NCBI GenBank assembly: GCA_015661985.1
Contig: DQVB01000583.1
Coordinates: forward strand, 1 to 11,336
DNA from: Planctomycetota bacterium
GTDB lineage: Bacteria > Planctomycetota > Planctomycetia > Pirellulales > Thermoguttaceae
DNA: 11,336 bases
Reading direction: 5' to 3'
Shown: piece by piece, positions 6,777 through 11,336 of the stretch
Numbering within the stretch: position 1 is the first letter of the stretch
How the letters are laid out: each line of letters opens with the position of its first letter
Notes under the pieces: model-generated
Seen by the model: the letters and a program-made list of their open reading frames with translations, nothing else
Told to the model about the DNA's origin: nothing
Database searches by the model: none
Made by a program: the position numbers and the translations under genes

Positions 6777-7301
6777 ATGAAAGAGATACTACGTAGACTC
6801 AGTGGGATAGTCTGTGCGGCCGCCATCTGCGCTTTGGTCGGTTGCGGAGGCGGCGAGAAGTTGGTCACCATCACCGGCAAGCTGGTCGATGGGGGCAACC
6901 CGATCAAGTTGGAGGATATCGACCAGGAGACCATCGAAGAGATGGGCATGCTGCCGATCGAGGTGGAGCTGTGGCCGGTGGATGCTTCGGGCAACATCGA
7001 CAAGAACCGGAAGCCGGAGGGGGCGAGTGTCGAGCTGGACGGTTCGTTTACGCTTAGCGGGCCAGAGGGGGATGGCATTCCGGCCGGCAGGTACCGGGTT
7101 GCTCTGCGATACACCGCCGGTGAAGATCTGGGCATGGACGAGGCAGAGGCGGAAGGGGAGGGGCCTGCGGCCCCTTGGGGTGACAAATTCACCCGTGACA
7201 ACTCGACTTGGGAATTCGACTTCCAGAGTGACCAGGAGATTGTCCTGGATATCTCCGCCGCAGGCGGAGGAGGTGGCGAGGAGTCCTCAGGAGACGGATA
7301 G
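6777..7301 (+). CDS. Small secreted lipoprotein following the DUF1559 gene
   Basis: A 174-residue protein with a basic N-terminus (KEILRRLSG), a hydrophobic stretch and a lipobox L20-V-G-C23, so it should be lipidated on C23 and membrane-anchored. The mature part begins Gly-rich, then reads VTITGKLVDGGNPI (about 29-42) and later DGSFTLSG and IPAGRYRVALRY. This is the pattern of the small beta-sandwich (carboxypeptidase-regulatory or transthyretin-like) lipoproteins that accompany DUF1559 genes in planctomycetes. A strongly acidic segment (about 112-128) and a Gly/Glu/Ser-rich tail end the protein. ATG 6777 follows GGGAGG with 7-nt spacing and is preferred over the in-frame TTG six bases earlier. 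It is second in the operon ending at the terminator at 7518-7560. Precise function is unknown. Confidence 0.88.
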   Translation: MKEILRRLSGIVCAAAICALVGCGGGEKLVTITGKLVDGGNPIKLEDIDQETIEEMGMLPIEVELWPVDASGNIDKNRKPEGASVELDGSFTLSGPEGDGIPAGRYRVALRYTAGEDLGMDEAEAEGEGPAAPWGDKFTRDNSTWEFDFQSDQEIVLDISAAGGGGGEESSGDG

Positions 7302-7517
7302 CCGAGGAGGAGGATACGGACCGGCTCCAGAGATAGGCGGGTGAGGAGAATGCGCGGCGATGTCCCCCAAGAGGAGGTCCGGCGCCGAGGCTGAGCCGTT
7401 GACCGGGCGAAGGGATTCTGCCGACGGTAGATCTTAGCGCGGCCAGATGGTTCAGCGGATGGGTGGCTGGGAAGCCAGCGGTGCGGCAGTGGCGTGCGGT
7501 GCCGGTGAAGCTGTTTG
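7302..7517 (+). other. Long 3' untranslated stretch before the terminator
   Basis: This stretch of 216 nt separates the lipoprotein stop codon from the terminator and contains no convincing gene. A 25-codon frame (7360-7437) has a GAGGAG 11 nt upstream but no recognisable content. Positions 7464-7477 form TGGCT-GGGA-AGCCA, sharing the 12-base core GGCTGGGAAGCC with the palindrome at 8179-8198. It could be a structured 3' UTR or a small RNA released from it; no promoter of its own is evident. Confidence 0.4.
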
Positions 7518-7560
7518 CTCGCCGCGGTGTTGGTTTTCAACGCCGCGGCGAGTTTTTTTT
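7518..7560 (+). terminator. Strong intrinsic (Rho-independent) terminator
   Basis: CTCGCCGCGG-T-GTTG (7518-7532) pairs with CAAC-G-CCGCGGCGAG (7538-7552) over 15 bp, including one G-U pair. The loop is GTTTT, and eight consecutive T bases follow (7553-7560). The orientation fits the end of the DUF1559-lipoprotein transcript on the plus strand. This is the clearest regulatory signal in the window. Confidence 0.95.
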
Positions 7561-7634
7561 GGCAAAAGTCCGGCCCGTTTTCGCTGGCAAAGAGGGCGAA
7601 CCCAGCGGCCGGGCCCTTCGACTAAAGGCTATCT

Positions 7635-7705
7635 CAAAACCGGAAGGGCAAGGCTGGGGAGTGGAAGATGTGGGGTTGACCAGAGAGGGGTTCTTCCCGG
7701 TTTTG
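7635..7705. repeat. Widely spaced inverted repeat, possible decayed mobile element
   Basis: CAAAACCGG (7635-7643) and CCGGTTTTG (7697-7705) are perfect inverted copies 53 nt apart, and pairing resumes after a one-base bulge for three more pairs inward. The left arm lies in GGCTATCTCAAAACCGG (7627-7643 region), similar in style to the tips of some IS elements, but that resemblance is from memory and no target-site duplication was identified. Confidence 0.3.
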
Positions 7706-7758
7706 TCGGGCGCCGCGGGCGCAGAGCCGCGGGACGAAGCGGGTAGGGTGCACGTCAG

Positions 7759-8088
7759 CTATTGCGCGCGATGGCAGGTCGGAGAAATGTCACTAGGAGA
7801 AATCCAGGAAATTGTGGTAAGCTGCGGGCCCCGTGGTGAGATGGGCAAGCGACCCCCTGGAATCGGAGCAAAGCCATGGACGGCGACCGGGCGCGCCGAG
7901 CTGCGGTGGCCCCGTCCGTTCGGTCCGCTGAAAGATGCCCTGGCCGGCCCAGCCACTTTCTTTCGGCAGCGGCGGCAAGTATCCTGGCGCAGGGCCCCCT
8001 TCCGGGCGTAGAGCGACCGAGCCGAGGCACGGCAGGACGGACATTCCGGGTGGGTCGGACAGGGGAGAAGTGAGTCTGTGTGGTCCAA
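7759..8088 (-). CDS. Doubtful small frame with a zinc-ribbon-like pattern
   Basis: A 109-codon minus-strand frame starting at TTG 8088. Near its N-terminus it reads HPECPSC, then 18 residues, then CRRCRKK, a C-x2-C-x18-C-x2-C arrangement (residues about 17-42) with a basic tail. Such patterns occur in zinc ribbons, including those at the start of some transposases. Against it: there is no visible ribosome binding site, a non-ATG start, a featureless Pro/Arg-rich remainder, and competing frames of similar length in this GC-rich stretch. It could be a remnant, an unrecognised small protein or chance. I do not assign a function. Confidence 0.2.
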   Translation of the reverse strand: MDHTDSLLPCPTHPECPSCRASARSLYARKGALRQDTCRRCRKKVAGPARASFSGPNGRGHRSSARPVAVHGFAPIPGGRLPISPRGPQLTTISWISPSDISPTCHRAQ

Positions 8089-8119
8089 CGTCAGCGAGAG
8101 CAGAATCGGTGGACCCGTC

Positions 8120-8202
8120 TAGAATCCTACTTTTTGACATGCGCGCAGCGTGCGCGTATCCCTTTTTTGGGTTGCGGTGACAGGCTGGGAAGCCTGTCCC
8201 AC
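8120..8202 (+). repeat. Composite double-palindrome repeat, copy 1
   Basis: The order is TAGAATCCTA (8120-8129); palindrome A, ATGCGCGCA (8139-8147), loop GCG, TGCGCGTAT (8151-8159), a 9-bp stem with one G-U pair; a T-rich spacer; palindrome B, GACAGGCT (8179-8186), loop GGGA, AGCCTGTC (8191-8198); then CCAC. Copy 2 at 8329-8400 has the same parts in the same order. Noncoding as far as can be seen. Confidence 0.7.
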
Positions 8203-8265
8203 GTTAGGCCCTTCGCAGGGTGCGGATCGAGAAAAACCTTCGATCTCGGCAAGTGCTTCGTGACG

Positions 8266-8325
8266 GTCGTTTGACGAAAGGGCCGTCGCGGGCGGCCCCG
8301 TCCTTCGGGCGGAGTCCCGAACGAC
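8266..8325 (+). repeat. Structured element between the two composite repeats
   Basis: The arms are GTCGTT (8266-8271) and AACGAC (8320-8325). Inside are two hairpins: GGGCCG (8280-8285) / CGGCCC (8293-8298), loop 7 nt, and CGTCC (8299-8303) / GGGCG (8307-8311) with a 3-nt loop and one G-U pair. The ten bases TCGTTTGACG (8267-8276) also start the minus-strand reading of the element at 1276-1344, and both end with AACGA. Confidence 0.45.
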
Positions 8326-8328
8326 GCG

Positions 8329-8400
8329 TAGAGTCTTATGTCGTAGGATGCGCGCGGCGCGCGCATCGTTATTGCAGGACGGATTGGCAATCCGTACCAC
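8329..8400 (+). repeat. Composite double-palindrome repeat, copy 2
   Basis: The order is TAGAGTCTTA (8329-8338); palindrome A, GATGCGCGC (8347-8355), loop GGC, GCGCGCATC (8359-8367), a perfect 9-bp stem; a short spacer; palindrome B, ACGGATT (8379-8385), loop GGC, AATCCGT (8389-8395); then ACCAC. The distance from the TAG box to palindrome A (19 nt) equals that in copy 1. It ends about 30 nt before the ribosome binding site of the ThuA-domain gene, so it may lie in that gene's leader. Confidence 0.7.
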
Positions 8401-8446
8401 CTTGGTGGTGGCCGCAGGCCGCTTCAGGAAAGGAGGAACAAGAGCC

Positions 8447-9493
8447 ATGAGAACGAGCATCCGAGCGTGGTTGATGGGCATGCTGCTCGTCGCCCTGACA
8501 TCCGGCTTGATGGTCCGGGCCGACGATCCGTGGGTTGTGTATGAGGGCAAACAGGGACCGGGCAGGGGCAAACAGATCGTACTCGTTGCGGGCGACGAAG
8601 AATACCGCTCTGAAGAAGCCCTGCCCATGTTGGCCAAGATCCTCGCCGTGCGCCACGGCTTCACCTGCACCGTGCTCTTTTCCATCAACCCCGAGGATGG
8701 GACGATTGATCCTCTCAACCAGACGAACATCCCCGGGCTGGAAAAGCTCCGTACCGCCGACTTGATGATCATCGCCACTCGCTTCCGGGAGCTGCCCGAC
8801 GAGGAGATGAAGTACATTGACGAATACGTGAATTCCGGCAAGCCGATCATCGGCTTGCGCACGGCGACTCACGCCTTTGCCTATCGCCGCAACCCGGACA
8901 GTCCATACGCCAAGTATCATTTCCGCAGCACACAGTGGCCCGGCGGGTTTGGCCAGCAGGTGTTGGGTGAGACGTGGATCAACCACCATGGCCGCCACAG
9001 GCACGAAAGCACTCGCGGCGTGATCAACCCCAAGTACCGCGACCACCCGATCCTCCGTGGAGTGGAGGATATCTGGGGCCCTACCGATGTGTACGGGATC
9101 AAGAACCTGACTGACGAGGCGCAGGTGCTGGTGTTCGGCCAGGTGCTCTCGGGGATGGATCCGGACGACCCGCCGGTCGCCGGGCCGAAGAATGACCCCA
9201 TGATGCCGCTGGCGTGGGTCAAGACCTTCACCGGCTCGCAGGGCAAGACGTCGCGCGTCTTTTGTACCACCATGGGCGCAGCGGTCGACTTCCTGAGCGA
9301 AGGCCTCCGGCGGCTGGTGGTCAACGCTTGCTATTGGTGCGTAGGGCTGGAGGACGAAATCCCGGAAGAAAGCAACGTCGATTTCGTCGGCCCCTACGAG
9401 CCATCCTTTTATGGGTTCGGCAAGTTCAAAAAGGGAATGCGGCCCTCCGATTTGAAGCTCGAAGACGATCCCCCAGCCGGGTACGCTCGCTGA
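8447..9493 (+). CDS. Secreted ThuA-like domain protein
   Basis: A 348-residue exported protein with a signal peptide (about 1-25, ending VRA before DDPW). The remainder matches the ThuA-like (trehalose-utilisation, class I glutamine-amidotransferase-like fold) proteins common in planctomycetes. Recognisable parts are KQIVLVAGDEEYRSEEALPM (42-61), LMIIATRFRELPDEEMKYIDEYVNSGKPIIGLRTATHAF (106-144 region), a His-rich segment NHHGRHRHES (179-188), HPILRGVEDIWGPTDVY (200-216), and VFCTTMGAAVDFLSEGLRRLVVNACYW (271-297). The biochemical role of such proteins is uncertain, though a link to carbohydrate metabolism is usually assumed. ATG 8447 follows AGGAGG with about 10-nt spacing. An upstream extension of the frame to 8348 runs into the composite repeat and is rejected. 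It stands apart from the upstream operon; no terminator is evident directly after it. Confidence 0.9.
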   Translation: MRTSIRAWLMGMLLVALTSGLMVRADDPWVVYEGKQGPGRGKQIVLVAGDEEYRSEEALPMLAKILAVRHGFTCTVLFSINPEDGTIDPLNQTNIPGLEKLRTADLMIIATRFRELPDEEMKYIDEYVNSGKPIIGLRTATHAFAYRRNPDSPYAKYHFRSTQWPGGFGQQVLGETWINHHGRHRHESTRGVINPKYRDHPILRGVEDIWGPTDVYGIKNLTDEAQVLVFGQVLSGMDPDDPPVAGPKNDPMMPLAWVKTFTGSQGKTSRVFCTTMGAAVDFLSEGLRRLVVNACYWCVGLEDEIPEESNVDFVGPYEPSFYGFGKFKKGMRPSDLKLEDDPPAGYAR

Positions 9494-9564
9494 GCCGACC
9501 GCTGCACGGGCCATTGTCAGGGGAGCCCCAAGGCTGGAGAAGATGGCGAGTTCAGCGAGGTTCT

Positions 9565-9594
9565 TTCGGTTCAGAAGATCTTAAGGATTATATC
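9565..9594 (+). promoter_or_regulatory. Weak candidate promoter for the BBP7-type gene
   Basis: TATATC (9589-9594), in a locally AT-rich patch, could be a -10, with TTCGGT (9565-9570) 18 nt upstream as a poor -35. If real, transcription would begin near 9600, which leaves GTG 9617 too close and favours the later starts at 9641 or 9677 for the downstream gene. Confidence 0.25.
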
Positions 9595-9676
9595 GATTCT
9601 ACCGATAAGATCCCTGGTGGCCGCCTCGTCGCAGGCGGATATGGTTCGCAGGCAACGCAGGGATCGAGTAGCAGTT

Positions 9677-11251
9677 ATGGACCCAAGGAGTCTGTCTGGC
9701 AAGGGTTCCGCCACGTGGCCGCGGTGGGTGGGCACGGTTCTGGTCGGGGCCGTCGGCCTGGTGGCCATGGCCGTCGACGGGCATGCCCAGACGCGGCACG
9801 AAGCTGCGGCGTCGCGGCAAGTGGCTCCCAGCGCCGGGGCCAGCCGATCCGGGTGGCATGCCAAGGGGCGGCGACCTGGCGCTGAGCTGGTCTCCGGGCC
9901 CGTCCTGGCCCCGGCCAAAGCAGCCAGCTGGCAAGTGGCGGCTGAAGAAGGCGAGCTGCCGGAGGTGATCGAGCCTCAGCCGGCCGAACCTGTCTTGCAG
10001 CCGGGGGCGGCCGAGCCTGCTGACGAGCTTCACCCGGATCACGTCTACGACGGTCCCGTGCTCTTGGAGTCCGACTTGTCAGGCGCGTGCGACCAGTGCG
10101 GCGAGGCCGGCCCCATGGACGAGCCGTGGGGAATGTGGCCGGATTACAGTGGGGCGTATGTGGCTGGCGGGCCCTGTTATCCGCTGCTGGGCACGATGTT
10201 GCGGAACCTCTGGGTCCGCACCGAGTACCTGCTGTGGTGGACCGAAGGCTTTCAGGTGGGGCCTTTGGCCACGGGTCAGCTGGCCGAGAACGCCAATCGC
10301 ACGGAACTGTTGAACCCCGAGGGAGCCAACACGACCGTGCTGTTGGGACATACCTGGCTGGCCGGTGGGGCACGTTCCGGCGGCCGCATCCGCTTCGGCA
10401 CTTGGCTGGACCCGTGTCGGCAGGTAGGTATTGAAGCCAGCTACATGGGCCTGGGGCACGACGTCAGCCGCTTCGGGGCGCCTTACGGGGAGATTTCTGT
10501 CGTCGGCAGGCCTTTGTTCGACGTGGCGGGCGTGGCCGGCCAGTCGCTGGCCGGACTGGTCGCTTTCCCCGACCTGGTCAGCGGTTCAATGCTCGTCACC
10601 GGCACGACGACCTTCCAAGGCGTGGAGGTGCTGTACCGGCGATTGCTCGTCGAAGGCTCTTCTCACCGGATCGATTTCCTGGCCGGCTGGCGCTTCAACC
10701 GCCTGGATGACGAACTGAGCATCTCCGAGTCGAAAATGGACCTCGAATCGGAGTCCACGATCCGCGTGGTGGATCAGTTCGTCACTGAGAACCAATTCCA
10801 CGGGGCGGAGCTGGGCATCGAGGCCCAGATGCGGCGGGGATGCTGGACGCTCGAGCTGCTGGGTAAATTGGCCTTAGGCAATAGCCATTGGAGGGCCACC
10901 GTGGATGGTTCGACCGTCACGACGATTCCCGGACAATCGACCACGACGACCGCCGCGGGGCTTCTGGCCCAACCGTCCAACATGGGCACCTTCGAGGAGA
11001 ACGAGTTTGCCGTGGTGCCCGAGTTGGGCGTGATGATCGGCTACGACCTGACGCGCCGTCTGCGGGCCACCTTCGGCTGGTCCTTCATCTACTGGAGCCG
11101 CGTGGCCCGGCCCGGGGACCTGGTCGATTTGGACGTGAACTTGACGCAGGTGGACAGCGGGGTGGAAGGCCTTTCACGTCCTGAATTCCGTTGGGTGGGG
11201 ACCGACCTGTGGATCCAGGGTTTGAACTTCGGCCTCGACTGGCGGTTCTAG
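9677..11251 (+). CDS. BBP7-type outer-membrane beta-barrel protein
   Basis: A 524-residue outer-membrane protein of the planctomycete BBP7 family, function unknown. It has a hydrophobic signal segment (about 17-34) ending GHAQ, then a low-complexity Ala/Pro/Glu-rich linker (about 40-125), a Cys-containing stretch (C138, C141, C167), and the barrel from about 178. Family landmarks are LWVRTEYLLWWTEG (178-191), the LDPCRQVGIEASYMGLG segment, and the C-terminal GLNFGLDWRF ending in Phe, as expected for outer-membrane insertion. Alternating hydrophobic strands run throughout. The start is uncertain: the frame is open from GTG 9617, with ATG at 9641 (an extra 12 residues, Arg-rich) and ATG 9677. 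I chose 9677 for the more normal signal-peptide n-region, with only weak ribosome-binding support (GAG 8 nt before). Confidence 0.88.
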   Translation: MDPRSLSGKGSATWPRWVGTVLVGAVGLVAMAVDGHAQTRHEAAASRQVAPSAGASRSGWHAKGRRPGAELVSGPVLAPAKAASWQVAAEEGELPEVIEPQPAEPVLQPGAAEPADELHPDHVYDGPVLLESDLSGACDQCGEAGPMDEPWGMWPDYSGAYVAGGPCYPLLGTMLRNLWVRTEYLLWWTEGFQVGPLATGQLAENANRTELLNPEGANTTVLLGHTWLAGGARSGGRIRFGTWLDPCRQVGIEASYMGLGHDVSRFGAPYGEISVVGRPLFDVAGVAGQSLAGLVAFPDLVSGSMLVTGTTTFQGVEVLYRRLLVEGSSHRIDFLAGWRFNRLDDELSISESKMDLESESTIRVVDQFVTENQFHGAELGIEAQMRRGCWTLELLGKLALGNSHWRATVDGSTVTTIPGQSTTTTAAGLLAQPSNMGTFEENEFAVVPELGVMIGYDLTRRLRATFGWSFIYWSRVARPGDLVDLDVNLTQVDSGVEGLSRPEFRWVGTDLWIQGLNFGLDWRF

Positions 11252-11294
11252 GCCGTCCCGCCATCGACGCCGTCGCTTCCCTTCGCCTGTGGGG

Positions 11295-11336
11295 CTACCG
11301 CTCCACTTGGATCCACATGGGGCTGGCCCAGGCCAG
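11295..11336 (-). CDS. Possible C-terminus of a convergent gene (partial)
   Basis: Reading the minus strand inward from the right edge gives 13 codons ending LAWASPMWIQVER and a TAG at 11297-11295. The W-A-S-P-x-W ending resembles the C-termini of some secreted metallohydrolases, but 13 residues cannot establish a family, and another minus frame is also open here. If real, it converges on the BBP7-type gene with a 43-nt gap. Confidence 0.25.
   Translation of the reverse strand: MAWASPMWIQVER

Larger units (their letters stand above)
7561..8119. other. Gene-poor stretch after the terminator
   Basis: No secure gene is seen here. Long plus-strand frames either cross the terminator or lack motifs and ribosome binding sites. 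Two points are reported separately: a 9-bp inverted repeat, CAAAACCGG (7635-7643) with CCGGTTTTG (7697-7705), and a minus-strand frame (7759-8088) that encodes a possible zinc-ribbon pattern. The stretch may hold decayed mobile DNA, but no transposase core could be recognised. Confidence 0.5.

Noticed and set aside
7360..7437. 25-codon small frame between the lipoprotein gene and the terminator
   Set aside because: It has only a distant GAGGAG, a short composition-biased peptide and no recognisable feature; chance is more likely.
7438..7517. tRNA-like look of the sequence around AGATGGTTCAGCGGATGG
   Set aside because: The anticodon and T arms cannot be drawn: the central hairpin has a 4-nt loop and there is no GGTTCGA-type T loop or matching acceptor stem.
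7302..7600. RNase P RNA or SRP RNA, suggested by GAGGAGGTCCGG and AAAAGTCCGGCCCG
   Set aside because: The conserved GAGGAAAGTCCGGGC of RNase P and GGAAGCAGCC of SRP RNA are absent, and the partial matches are isolated.
7463..8011. 182-codon plus-strand frame
   Set aside because: It runs through the strong intrinsic terminator at 7518-7560, has no recognisable motif and no good ribosome binding site.

Overview
The window is GC-rich, gene-sparse bacterial DNA that most likely comes from a planctomycete (Planctomycetota, probably a Pirellulales-type lineage). This is inferred from families expanded in that phylum: a DUF1559 protein with a prepilin-like N-terminus and an H-X9-DG C-terminal motif, a BBP7-type outer-membrane beta-barrel protein, a Tat-exported Gfo/Idh/MocA oxidoreductase and a secreted ThuA-domain protein. 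No tRNA, rRNA, CRISPR array, intact transposase or phage gene was found.

Layout. Positions 1-1004 (minus strand) hold the first 334 codons of a cobalamin-dependent methionine synthase (metH); the rest lies outside the window. Positions 1005-1592 contain no convincing gene, only an imperfect palindromic element. At 1593-2009 (minus) is a DCTPP1/MazG-like nucleotide pyrophosphohydrolase. It is divergent from a probable two-gene plus-strand operon: a Tat-exported Gfo/Idh/MocA oxidoreductase (2094-3524), then, 37 nt on, a secreted TIM-barrel glycoside-hydrolase-like protein with a discoidin-like domain apparently inserted in its barrel (3562-5160). A strong interrupted stem-loop (5209-5250) follows it. 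Next is a second probable operon: a DUF1559 protein (5629-6738) and a small lipoprotein (6777-7301), ending in a very strong intrinsic terminator at 7518-7560.

Positions 7561-8446 are almost 900 nt without a secure gene but full of structure. They include a widely spaced inverted repeat, a doubtful minus-strand zinc-ribbon reading frame, and, just before the next gene, two diverged copies of a composite double-palindrome repeat flanking a third structured element. That third element resembles the palindrome at 1276-1344. Then come a ThuA-domain secreted protein (8447-9493) and a BBP7-type outer-membrane protein (9677-11251). The right edge may hold the last codons of a convergent minus-strand gene.

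Functionally, most of the window concerns the cell envelope and exported carbohydrate-related enzymes, alongside two cytoplasmic housekeeping enzymes (methionine synthesis and nucleotide-pool cleaning). I see no defence system or complete mobile element. The least expected material is the repeat architecture in 8120-8400 and its related element at 1276-1344, the stem-loop after the hydrolase gene, and the domain-in-domain layout of that hydrolase.
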